DNA from: an uncultured Lachnospiraceae bacterium | GTDB taxonomy: Bacteria > Bacillota > Clostridia > Lachnospirales > Lachnospiraceae | NCBI GenBank assembly: GCA_945919075.1 | Contig: CAMEIX010000023.1 | Span: forward strand, 1-47,047 | Length of the DNA: 47,047 nucleotides | Direction: 5' to 3' | Shown here: positions 8,404-15,965 of the stretch, in pieces | Layout of the letters: each line of letters begins with the position of its first letter | Position numbering within the stretch: position 1 is the stretch's first letter | Program-made: the position numbers and the translations under genes | The notes under the pieces: generated by a model | Database searches by the model: none | What the model saw: only the letters and a program-made list of their open reading frames with translations | What the model was told of the DNA's origin: nothing

Positions 8404-8693
8404 TTACTGTTGTTCAGAATACAATTCATCCAACACTTTCCCAAGTGTTCCATCCTTTGCATAAGGCAAAGCGTCCAGCTGCTTGAAATTATGTTTAATA
8501 TCTTTTGTATCCTCATCAAAACCTAATATGTAACTTGTTGCAATTTTATATATGATTTCCGTCGGTGCCAGCCCATATACCTGCTTTTCAAAGATATGCT
8601 TCAATCGTTCCTTGCTATCCGGAAACTGCTTCTTCATTTCCTCGCTCTGATATAACCGCTTTACGATTTCTGCAATATATAAACCAGATGCTC
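8404..8693 (-). pseudogene. N-6 DNA methylase fragment
   Basis: An open frame of about 95 codons runs upstream of ATG 8637 without a start. Read from about 8693 it gives ASGLYIAEIVKRLYQSEEMK, then FPDSKERLKHIFEKQVYGLA, PTEIIYKIATSYILGFDED and a stop at 8404. SGLYIAEIVKRL looks like the end of SAM-binding motif I (normally CGSG), and the rest resembles the segment that follows in type I/IIG-like N-6 DNA methylases. The N-terminal specificity part and the NPPY catalytic region are both missing. An in-frame TGA lies directly before ASG. This is debris of a restriction-modification gene, next to a DUF1016 nuclease remnant. Confidence 0.55.
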
Positions 8694-8786
8694 AGCTCGA
8701 TTCCATTTCGCTTCATCTCGCTGTATGGGTGTCCCGTATAAGGATAAAAACAATAAATCAATGTGGTTTGTGTCCGTTTATATAAA

Positions 8787-8918
8787 TGGGGATTTGCATA
8801 TTCCATAAGCAGACCGTGTTTTGCCGTCGGTCCTTAGGTTCTGTTTTTTAGAACCTTAGTACCGTTACGAGCAAAATCCGAGCGGAAGCGTGTCTGTGAT
8901 GGAATATGCAAATTCCCA
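8787..8918 (+). repeat. stem-loop repeat element, copy A
   Basis: This 132-base element has 20-base terminal arms (8787-8806 and 8899-8918) that pair with one G-T mismatch. The interior has a second stem CAGAC/GTCTG and a hairpin AGGTTCT/AGAACCT (about 8835-8857). A second copy, on the opposite strand, lies at 42847-42981. The interior is conserved between copies, while the distal arms differ in sequence yet stay complementary. It lies just past the terminator of the xylB operon. No gene is encoded; short frames across it are artefacts. It could be a structured RNA or a non-autonomous mobile element. Confidence 0.75.
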
Positions 8919-8925
8919 CAAATTC

Positions 8926-8952
8926 TAAAAAGGGGACATGAAACCATGCCCC
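8926..8952 (-). terminator. terminator of the xylB-DUF4867-isomerase operon
   Basis: GGGG-A-CATG at 8932-8940 pairs with CATGCCCC at 8945-8952 around a short loop. On the minus strand a TTTTT run follows (8927-8931). It lies 26 bases after the isomerase stop. Confidence 0.75.
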
Positions 8953-8977
8953 CTAATATTTTTGTAAAATTCACATT

Positions 8978-10462
8978 TTATTTGAAAGGATTTTCGGTAG
9001 GATACATCATTCCTTTAGGCTGGTTGAAATTCAAATCCTCTACCGGAACACCGATGTACTTGAATACTTCGTAAAGTGCTTTTCCGAAGTGGCCGAAAGC
9101 AACTGCGCCGTGATGAGGGAAGTTCTTCTCAATGAGTACATGACGATAGAATCTGCCCATTTCGGAGATGGCAAATACACCGATGCTACCGAAGGATTTG
9201 GTTGCTACAGGGAGAACCTCGCCCTGTGCGATGTATGCTCTAAGCTTGTTATCTGCGGTGCTCTGCAGACGATAGAAGGTAATGTCGCCGGGAACAATAT
9301 CTCCTTCCAGAGTACCCTGGGTAACTTCTTCGGGAAGATTTCTTGCCATAATCATCTGATATTTCATGCTGCAGGCTGCCAATTTTTTAGAACAGGTATT
9401 TCCGCAATGGAATCCCATGAAAGTATCCTGATGGGTATAATTGAATTTGCCCTTAATGGACTCTTCATACATATCAGCAGGTACAGAATTGTTGATATCC
9501 AGAAGAGTAACCGCATCTTCACTGATACAGGTACCGATAAACTCACTTAAGCATCCGTAAATATCCACTTCACAGGATACCGGAATACCCATACCGGTAA
9601 GACGGCTGTTTACATAGCAGGGAACAAATCCAAACTGTGTCTGGAATGCGGGCCAGCACTTTCCAGCAATGGCAACATATTTTCTGTAGCCCCTGTGCTC
9701 CTCAACCCAGTCAAGAAGTGTGAGTTCGTACTGTGCAAGTTTCGGCAAAACTTCAGGCTTTAAGTTGCCTGCGCCCAGTTCTTCTTCCATTTCTTTAATC
9801 TTTGCCGGAATACGGGGATCGTTTGCGTGCTTATTGAAGGCTTCAAAAAGATCCAGTTCAGAGTTCTCTTCAATTTCCACACCTAAATTGTAAAGCTGCT
9901 TAATGGGCGCGTTACATGCAAGGAAGTTGAGGGGTCTGGGACCAAAACTGATAATCTTCAAGTCGGAAAGACCGATAATGGCTCTTGCAGTGGGCAAGAA
10001 TTCATATAACATATCCGCACATTCTTCTGCGGTACCCACGGGATACTCCGGGATATATGCCTTGGTGTTGCGAAGTTTTAAATTGTAGCTTGCATTTAAC
10101 ATACCGCAGTAAGCATCCCCTCTGCCTCCTACGAGGTCATTCTGGCTCTCTTCTGCTGCTGCAATAAACATTGCAGGACCGTCAAAATGCTTTGCCAATA
10201 AAGTTTCACTGATTTCCGGACCAAAGTTTCCGAGATATACACAAAGTGCATTACAACCAGCTTTCTTGATATCCTCTAAAGCCTGTACCATATGAATTTC
10301 ACTCTCAACAATACAAACCGGACATTCATATACGCTGTCTGTGCCGTATTTCTTTGTGTAAGCCTCCATCAATGCTTTTCTTCTGTTCACGGATAAACTT
10401 TCGGGGAAACAGTCACGGCTGACTGCCACTAATCCCACTTTTACCTTCGGTAAATTATTCAT
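8978..10462 (-). CDS. L-fucose/L-arabinose isomerase family protein
   Basis: The 494-residue protein belongs to the L-fucose/L-arabinose isomerase superfamily: KVGLVAVSRDCFPESLSVNR at the start, YLGNFGPEISETLLAKHFDG, DINNSVPADMYEESIKGKF and a C-terminal THQDTFMGFHCGNTCSKKL. It is shorter than classical FucI (about 590 residues), so the substrate cannot be read from homology alone. An AGGAGGG site precedes the ATG. It is the last gene of the operon xylB / DUF4867 / isomerase, and no xylA is seen in the window. It probably converts an aldose into the ketose that the kinase phosphorylates; whether that aldose is D-xylose, L-fucose, D-arabinose or another sugar is open. Confidence 0.8.
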   Translation of the reverse strand: MNNLPKVKVGLVAVSRDCFPESLSVNRRKALMEAYTKKYGTDSVYECPVCIVESEIHMVQALEDIKKAGCNALCVYLGNFGPEISETLLAKHFDGPAMFIAAAEESQNDLVGGRGDAYCGMLNASYNLKLRNTKAYIPEYPVGTAEECADMLYEFLPTARAIIGLSDLKIISFGPRPLNFLACNAPIKQLYNLGVEIEENSELDLFEAFNKHANDPRIPAKIKEMEEELGAGNLKPEVLPKLAQYELTLLDWVEEHRGYRKYVAIAGKCWPAFQTQFGFVPCYVNSRLTGMGIPVSCEVDIYGCLSEFIGTCISEDAVTLLDINNSVPADMYEESIKGKFNYTHQDTFMGFHCGNTCSKKLAACSMKYQMIMARNLPEEVTQGTLEGDIVPGDITFYRLQSTADNKLRAYIAQGEVLPVATKSFGSIGVFAISEMGRFYRHVLIEKNFPHHGAVAFGHFGKALYEVFKYIGVPVEDLNFNQPKGMMYPTENPFK

Positions 10463-10503
10463 GTCTTAAACCCTCCTACACTTGTGTTTTATATAGATTT
10501 TTT

Positions 10504-11145
10504 TTATTTCGTAACGTCTAAATTTTCTCCCTTCAGGCCGATAAAACTGCCTTCCGGGAGTCCACCCTCGGGATGCCCAATAAGCCATTTGTTGGTAGCG
10601 GTAATTAAGGCATCTTCATTTTCGGGAATACCGTTTACTATCGCAGCATGACGTGTTTTTAGCGGGTAATTGGTTCCCTTCGGCAACACAATACCCACCC
10701 GGAAACCGGCACCATCTACACCGCAGGGGGCATAGTGCAGAGTAGTACTGTAAAGTTCTGCAGCCACTCCCTCGGGAAGTAAAAAGGCCTCCATTTTTGC
10801 CGTATCATAGGTAAAATCATCTTCCACGTCACAAAGCTTACCCAGAACCAGAATAGCATCGGTTGCCGCCACATTGATTTCCGAATCCCTGTGATATTCC
10901 ACTGCATTGAGCAGGGAATTATGACCGTTGCAATAGCCGATCTGAATAGGCATCTCTCCGTAAACCACATTGCGGATGGCTTCGGTTGCCGGAGTATTTT
11001 CCAAAATTTCCACAGAGGGCTCATAGGCAACCCCAGTAGGAATCTCAGTCTGCTTCAACGCATTTACAAGTTCCGTAAAGTCCACATTTTCCACTATCCG
11101 CCCATATTTCTTAAATGCAGGGTCTGTAATTTTCTTAATTTCCAT
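10504..11145 (-). CDS. DUF4867 family protein, probable cupin fold
   Basis: The 213-residue protein is DUF4867 by recognition. The central part has a cupin-like pattern of strands with possible metal or sugar ligands: GHNSLLNAVEYHRDSEIN (two His and a Glu), ILVLGKLCDVEDDFTYD, EAFLLPEGVAAELYSTTLHY and CGVDGAGFRVGIVLPKGTNY. AAGGAGAG precedes the ATG, 13 bases after the kinase stop, and the isomerase follows after 41 bases. Function is unproven. Being fixed between a sugar kinase and an isomerase suggests an accessory mutarotase, epimerase or second isomerase. No signal peptide. Confidence 0.75.
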   Translation of the reverse strand: MEIKKITDPAFKKYGRIVENVDFTELVNALKQTEIPTGVAYEPSVEILENTPATEAIRNVVYGEMPIQIGYCNGHNSLLNAVEYHRDSEINVAATDAILVLGKLCDVEDDFTYDTAKMEAFLLPEGVAAELYSTTLHYAPCGVDGAGFRVGIVLPKGTNYPLKTRHAAIVNGIPENEDALITATNKWLIGHPEGGLPEGSFIGLKGENLDVTK

Positions 11146-11158
11146 TTTCCTTCTCTCC

Positions 11159-12628
11159 TTATTTAATAATTTTAAAAACCGGTTTTAATGCCGGATAAAT
11201 TTCCTTAAACTGGGCATAACGCTCCTCGTACCTGGCAGCAATTTCAGGTTCCGGTTCCACAGTATCCACAACATGCACCAGTTTTGCCGCAATCTCTTCC
11301 ACGCTCTTGTATTCTCCTGCTGCCACAGCTGCTAACATAGCAGCACCGAAGGCAGGTCCTTCCTCACTTTCCAGGATATCCACCTTGAGATTCAAAACAT
11401 TTGCAATAATTCTTCTCCAAAGAGGGCTCTTGGCACCGCCTCCGCAGATTTTGGTCCGGTCAATTTGAATACCCAGACTCTTTGCTACCTCTAAAGAATC
11501 ACGAAGTGCAAATGCTACACCTTCCAACACTGCCTGGGTCATGTCCGCTCTGGTATTGTCCATGGTAAGTCCCACAAAAGTACCTCTGGCATCGGGATCA
11601 TTGTGCGGCGAACGTTCTCCCATCAGATAAGGCAGAAAATACACATGATTTTCACCCAGATTTGTAATGCCTTCCTGCTCCTTAGCATAATCCCTGGTGC
11701 CAATGATATCATCCATCCACCACTTATTACAGGATGCGGCAGAGAGCATGCAGCCCATCAGATGATAAGTTCCGTCCGCATGGGCAAAGGAATGAAGCGC
11801 ATTATATTTGTCCACGCCAAAATTTTTCGAAGAAATAAAAATGGTGCCGCTGGTTCCGAGGGAAATATTACATCTGCCGTCTCCCACGGTTCCGGTCCCC
11901 ACAGCGGCTGCCGCATTGTCTCCCGCGCCTGCTGCCACAACGGTATTTTCCGGAATTCCCAATTCTTTTGCAATTTCCGGCTTCACACATCCTACAGCCT
12001 CATAGCTTTCATAAACTTTGGCAAGCCACTCCTCTTTTACACTGCAGATTTCACACATTTCTCTGGACCAGGTACGGTTCTTCACATCAAAAATCAACAT
12101 TCCGGAAGCATCGGAAACATCCGTGCAATGTACTCCGGTAAGCCTATATGCTATGTAATCCTTGGGGAGCATGATTTTGGCAATGCGTGCAAAATTCTCA
12201 GGCTCCTTATTCTTCACCCATAAGATCTTAGGTGCAGTAAATCCGGTAAAGGAGATGTTTGCGGTATACTCAGACAGTTTGTCCTTACCAATCACGTTAT
12301 TCAGATAATCACACTCTTCAAAAGTACGTCCGTCATTCCATAAAAGTGCCGGGCGGATTACTTCGTCCTTCTCATCTAAAAGCACCAGTCCGTGCATCTG
12401 CCCGCCAAAGCTGATACCTGCAATTCTTTCCTTATCCGCATCCGCAATCAGTTCTTTAAGGCCTGCCATGGTTTCCCTGTACCAGTCAGCAGGATTTTGC
12501 TCCGACCATCCCGGATTCGGAAAATAAAGGGGGTATTCCCTGGATACAATCTTATGAATTCTCCCCATTTCATCCATCAGTAAAAGTTTTACTGCAGAAG
12601 TGCCTAAATCAATTCCAATGTATAACAT
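11159..12628 (-). CDS. xylB: xylulokinase (FGGY family)
   Basis: FGGY carbohydrate kinase of 489 residues from ATG 12628 (MLYIGIDLGTSAVKLLLMDE). This start is chosen over one 17 codons upstream because the sugar-kinase phosphate-1 motif begins right here and a purine-rich site (AGAGGGATTGGGG) lies in front. Other marks are NPGWSEQNPADWY, GISFGGQMHGLVLLD, the ATP-site segment AAGAGDNAAAAVGTG with the catalytic Asp, and GGGAKSPLWRRIIANVL. It phosphorylates D-xylulose to xylulose 5-phosphate, feeding the pentose phosphate pathway. First gene of the operon with DUF4867 and the isomerase. The substrate could be another ketose, given the unusual isomerase partner. Confidence 0.85.
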   Translation of the reverse strand: MLYIGIDLGTSAVKLLLMDEMGRIHKIVSREYPLYFPNPGWSEQNPADWYRETMAGLKELIADADKERIAGISFGGQMHGLVLLDEKDEVIRPALLWNDGRTFEECDYLNNVIGKDKLSEYTANISFTGFTAPKILWVKNKEPENFARIAKIMLPKDYIAYRLTGVHCTDVSDASGMLIFDVKNRTWSREMCEICSVKEEWLAKVYESYEAVGCVKPEIAKELGIPENTVVAAGAGDNAAAAVGTGTVGDGRCNISLGTSGTIFISSKNFGVDKYNALHSFAHADGTYHLMGCMLSAASCNKWWMDDIIGTRDYAKEQEGITNLGENHVYFLPYLMGERSPHNDPDARGTFVGLTMDNTRADMTQAVLEGVAFALRDSLEVAKSLGIQIDRTKICGGGAKSPLWRRIIANVLNLKVDILESEEGPAFGAAMLAAVAAGEYKSVEEIAAKLVHVVDTVEPEPEIAARYEERYAQFKEIYPALKPVFKIIK

Positions 12629-12684
12629 AGTCCCCAATCCCTCTCTTAAATTCTTATGGAAATACATACGCAGTCCCATTATTT

Positions 12685-12713
12685 ATTATACTATGTGGAC
12701 GCCCATAAAGCCA
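12685..12713 (-). promoter_or_regulatory. putative promoter of the xylB operon
   Basis: On the minus strand TATAAT (12690-12685) lies 17 bases after TGGCTT (12713-12708), a weak -35. The leader to ATG 12628 would be about 50 bases. No clear catabolite-response element was found. Confidence 0.4.
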
Positions 12714-12769
12714 CTTCTTTTTTCTATCAATAATACATGAAAAATCAGTTACATGTATGGAATAAATCC

Positions 12770-12798
12770 TTTCCAAAACGTAAAGCAAATGATATAAT
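12770..12798 (+). promoter_or_regulatory. putative promoter of the GH5 gene
   Basis: TTTCCA at 12770-12775, a 17-base spacer and TATAAT at 12793-12798. It is divergent from the xylB promoter and 31 bases before the ATG. AAGGAGG at about 12815 is the ribosome binding site. Confidence 0.55.
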
Positions 12799-12828
12799 CC
12801 TAAAAAAGCCCTGCAAGGAGGATACGTT

Positions 12829-13839
12829 ATGCGGACGATACCCGGTTTTCGTAAAGGCTGTAATTTGGGTGGCTGGCTTTCCCAATGTTACTTAAGCCCG
12901 GAACATATTGCTGATTTTATCACGGAAAAAGATTTCGAAAAAATACGGAACATGGGCATGGACCATGTCCGCCTGCCGGTAGACTATCCCTTATTTGAAA
13001 CCAAGGAGGGGGAGGATATAGAACAAGGATATGCCTGTATAGACCGTTGTATGCAATGGTGCGAAAAATACGGCCTGCATGTACTTCTTGACCTGCATAA
13101 GGTACCCGGTTATGAGTTCAGTAAAGCGGAAGAATGCCATTCCTTTTTCACCGATTTGGCTCTTCGTAAGCGTTTTATAAGGATTTGGGATAAATTAAGC
13201 AGACGTTATGGGAAATATGATTTTGTTGCTTTTGACCTGTTAAATGAGATTGTGGACGACAGTGTCTGCGACGACTGGAACAGTCTGGCCAGGGAAACCA
13301 TTCTGCAAATCAGAAAAAACGCCAAAAACAACTGGATTTTAGTGGGTGGGACTTATTATAACAGTATTTTTACCGTCAAGAATATTTTCTGTCCTGAGGA
13401 AATGGAAGATGACCATATTGCCTACTCCTTCCATTTTTATGAACCCCACATCTTTACTCATCAGGCAGCAGAGTGGGAAAAGAATATGACACCGGATTTC
13501 AGGGTTCCTTATCCCCTCTCGGTGAAAGAGTATCTGGAAGTTTCTTTCCGGGAATTAAACGGAGCTTATTCGGATGTATTACTTGCTTCCGATGCCTCTC
13601 TTTCCGGTTATGATATGCTTGCTGCCTGGTTTACGGAAGCAGTTTCTGTTGCAGAAACCAGAAATGTGCCCCTTTACTGCGGGGAATATGGAGTGATAGA
13701 TCATGCCAATCCCGATTATGCACTGGCATGGTACCGGGACATCCATTCCGTCTTTGAAAAATATAATATCGGACGTGCCATGTGGAATTACCGCGGCATG
13801 GGCTTTGGTTTAAGAGAAGAAGAGGTGCCCTTCCTGTAA
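12829..13839 (+). CDS. GH5 family glycoside hydrolase, cytoplasmic
   Basis: The 336-residue protein has the GH5 (cellulase-like) barrel: FRKGCNLGGWLSQ at the start, MGMDHVRLPVDYPLF, GLHVLLDLHKVPG, catalytic acid/base E140 in FDLLNE and nucleophile E286 in YCGEYGVID. H204-type FHFYEPHIFTHQ and the tryptophan near the C-terminus (AMWNYRGMG) match the family. There is no signal peptide or carbohydrate-binding module, so it is probably an intracellular beta-glycosidase acting on short imported oligosaccharides rather than a cellulase. It may work with the GH31 enzyme on xyloglucan or similar fragments, but that is inference. aroA follows 78 bases later. Confidence 0.82.
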   Translation: MRTIPGFRKGCNLGGWLSQCYLSPEHIADFITEKDFEKIRNMGMDHVRLPVDYPLFETKEGEDIEQGYACIDRCMQWCEKYGLHVLLDLHKVPGYEFSKAEECHSFFTDLALRKRFIRIWDKLSRRYGKYDFVAFDLLNEIVDDSVCDDWNSLARETILQIRKNAKNNWILVGGTYYNSIFTVKNIFCPEEMEDDHIAYSFHFYEPHIFTHQAAEWEKNMTPDFRVPYPLSVKEYLEVSFRELNGAYSDVLLASDASLSGYDMLAAWFTEAVSVAETRNVPLYCGEYGVIDHANPDYALAWYRDIHSVFEKYNIGRAMWNYRGMGFGLREEEVPFL

Positions 13840-13917
13840 GGACAACTATATGTTTTAAGCGGAACTTGTAACCGTATGAAAAATGCAAGACAGTTTTGGA
13901 TATAAAAGGAGTTTCTC

Positions 13918-15234
13918 ATGATAAAAGAACCCACTTATGAAGTACCTCACATAGAGAGAGAACGAATCACCTGCCGCGAGCTTACGGTTACGGTACCCGG
14001 TTCCAAAAGTATCACAAACCGTGCCCTGCTGCTTGCCATGTTAGCAGATGGAGAAAGTCGTCTGTCCGGCATTCTTTTTTCCGATGACTCCAGACATTTT
14101 ATCCATTGTCTGGAAAGTCTTAAATTTGACACCAAGATTGACGAACCGGGACGCAGTGCCGTAATCAGGGGACTTGGCGGAGACCTTCCCTGCAAACAGG
14201 CTTCCTTAAACGTAGGAAGTGCCGGTACCGCTGCGCGTTTTTTGTCCGCCGTACTGGGAGTTTCCAAAGGAACCTTCTTTATGGACTCCTCCGAACAAAT
14301 GAAGAAACGCCCCATGGCCCCGCTTCTTGATGCACTCCGCGAACTTGGCTGCCGGATTACCTTTACCGAAAAAGAAAATTTCTTTCCTTTTACTTTACAT
14401 GCCAATGGTTTTGGGAACGATACCATTACCATCGATATTGATAAGAGCAGTCAGTTTTTAAGTGCCCTTTTAATTGCTGCACCGCTTGCAGAGAAGGATA
14501 TTACCATCAAAACCGTGGGAAGCCATGGTATGGCATATATTACCATGACTGTGAAAATGATGAAGCAGTTCGGCGTAAACATTCTCTGCCCCGATGCACA
14601 TACTTTTCTCATTCCGGCAGGTCAGAGATATAATGCCCTGCATTATGAAATTGAGCCTGATGTCTCCGCTGCCTGCTATTTTTACGCCCTGGCGGCGATT
14701 CTGGGTATCCGTGTCACGGTAAAAGGGGTGCACAGGGATTCTCTTCAGGGCGACGTCCGCTTTTTGGAGCTTTTGGAGGAAATGGGCTGCAAATTGGAGG
14801 AAACCACGGAGGGCATCGCCCTTACCGGTCCCGGGCTTGGGCATCTGAATGGAATCACCGCAGATATGTCCGCCTGCTCCGACCAGGCCATTACCCTTGC
14901 TGCCATTGCCCCTTATACAAACAGTCCTGTTACCATTACCGGCATCGGTCATATCCGTCATCAGGAAAGTGACCGTATTGCTGCCATCACGGAAAACCTG
15001 ACTGCCATGGGCATTCGCTGCGAAGAAGGGGAATCCTTTGTAAAAATCTATCCCGGAACCCCTTGCCCTGCAACAATAAAAACCCACGACGATCACAGAA
15101 TCGCCATGGGCTTTAGTATCACCGGTCTTTTAGCAGATGGAATTGTTATTGAAGATCCCGCCTGCTGCCGCAAAACCTTCGAAGATTACTTTGAAGTTTT
15201 GGAAAATACACTTTCAAAATTAGGAACCCGGTAG
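13918..15234 (+). CDS. aroA: 3-phosphoshikimate 1-carboxyvinyltransferase (EPSP synthase)
   Basis: EPSP synthase joins shikimate 3-phosphate and phosphoenolpyruvate in the shikimate pathway. The 438-residue protein has the expected motifs: VPGSKSITNRALLLAMLADG (shikimate and PEP contacts), LNVGSAGTAARFLSAVLG, the internal repeat IDIDKSSQFLSALLIAAPL, EPDVSAACYFYALAAILG, HQESDRIAAITENLTAMGI and HDDHRIAMGFSI. AAGGAG precedes the ATG. Other aro genes are not in the window, so it is an isolated copy downstream of a GH5 gene. It converges with kdpE, 29 bases away, with no obvious terminator between them. Confidence 0.95.
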   Translation: MIKEPTYEVPHIERERITCRELTVTVPGSKSITNRALLLAMLADGESRLSGILFSDDSRHFIHCLESLKFDTKIDEPGRSAVIRGLGGDLPCKQASLNVGSAGTAARFLSAVLGVSKGTFFMDSSEQMKKRPMAPLLDALRELGCRITFTEKENFFPFTLHANGFGNDTITIDIDKSSQFLSALLIAAPLAEKDITIKTVGSHGMAYITMTVKMMKQFGVNILCPDAHTFLIPAGQRYNALHYEIEPDVSAACYFYALAAILGIRVTVKGVHRDSLQGDVRFLELLEEMGCKLEETTEGIALTGPGLGHLNGITADMSACSDQAITLAAIAPYTNSPVTITGIGHIRHQESDRIAAITENLTAMGIRCEEGESFVKIYPGTPCPATIKTHDDHRIAMGFSITGLLADGIVIEDPACCRKTFEDYFEVLENTLSKLGTR

Positions 15235-15263
15235 TATCGGAAAAGCCCCTGCAACCAGAAAAG

Positions 15264-15965
15264 TTATTCTACCTTCGTCATTCTGTAACCGACGCCGATA
15301 TGCGTCTGGATATATTGCGGAGAATCTTCGTCCTTTTCCAGTTTTTTACGAAGTGTCGCCATGAAAACACGCAAGGAGGCAATATCATTATCCCAACTGC
15401 TGCCCCAAATTCTTTGCGTAATAAATGTATGAGTCAAAACCTTACCAAGGTTTCTTGACAACAGACATAAAAGTTTATATTCAATAGGCGTAAGATGAAG
15501 CTCTTCATCACCTAAGTAGGCACAACCTGCAGCATAGTCTATACGAAGCTTGCCGTTTGTGAAAACCGATGCTTCGGCGGTCGTTTCGTTCTGTAGCATA
15601 TTAAGTCGTCTTTGTGTGACTCTTAGCCTTGCCAATAGTTCTTCTACTGAGAACGGTTTTGTGAGATAATCGTCGGCACCCGCATCGAGCGCTTCAATTT
15701 TATCTATATCCTCGCTTCGTGCACTGATAACAATAATCGGCATATTTGACCAAGTGCGGATTTTTTTGATAACATCAACACCATCCATATCTGGAAGTCC
15801 TAAATCGAGCAGAACAACATCCGGATTATGGGATGATGCTTCCAAAATGGCATCAGCGCCGTTTGGTGCAGTTAAGTATCGGTAATCGTGCGCCTTAAGA
15901 GTTGTTGTGATAAGGTTTTTTACTGAGTTATCGTCTTCCACAACCAATATCAAAGGTTTATTCAT
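15264..15965 (-). CDS. kdpE: KdpE response regulator
   Basis: OmpR/PhoB-family regulator of 233 residues: receiver domain with acidic pair D11-D12, phosphoacceptor D54 (VVLLDLGLPDMDG), K103 (LTKPFSVEELLARL) and a C-terminal winged helix (ELHLTPIEYKLLCLLSRNLG, then ITQRIWGSSWDNDIASLRVF, typical of KdpE). It activates potassium-uptake genes when phosphorylated by KdpD. The ATG overlaps the end of kdpD by 8 bases, and a GGGGAGG site lies within kdpD. Last gene of the potassium locus. Three TCTT boxes at 11-bp spacing before ktrB are candidate binding sites. Confidence 0.94.
   Translation of the reverse strand: MNKPLILVVEDDNSVKNLITTTLKAHDYRYLTAPNGADAILEASSHNPDVVLLDLGLPDMDGVDVIKKIRTWSNMPIIVISARSEDIDKIEALDAGADDYLTKPFSVEELLARLRVTQRRLNMLQNETTAEASVFTNGKLRIDYAAGCAYLGDEELHLTPIEYKLLCLLSRNLGKVLTHTFITQRIWGSSWDNDIASLRVFMATLRKKLEKDEDSPQYIQTHIGVGYRMTKVE

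Noticed and set aside
8615..8806. 63-residue minus-strand frame
   Set aside because: Runs through the DNA methylase fragment junction and the arm of repeat copy A; no ribosome binding site.
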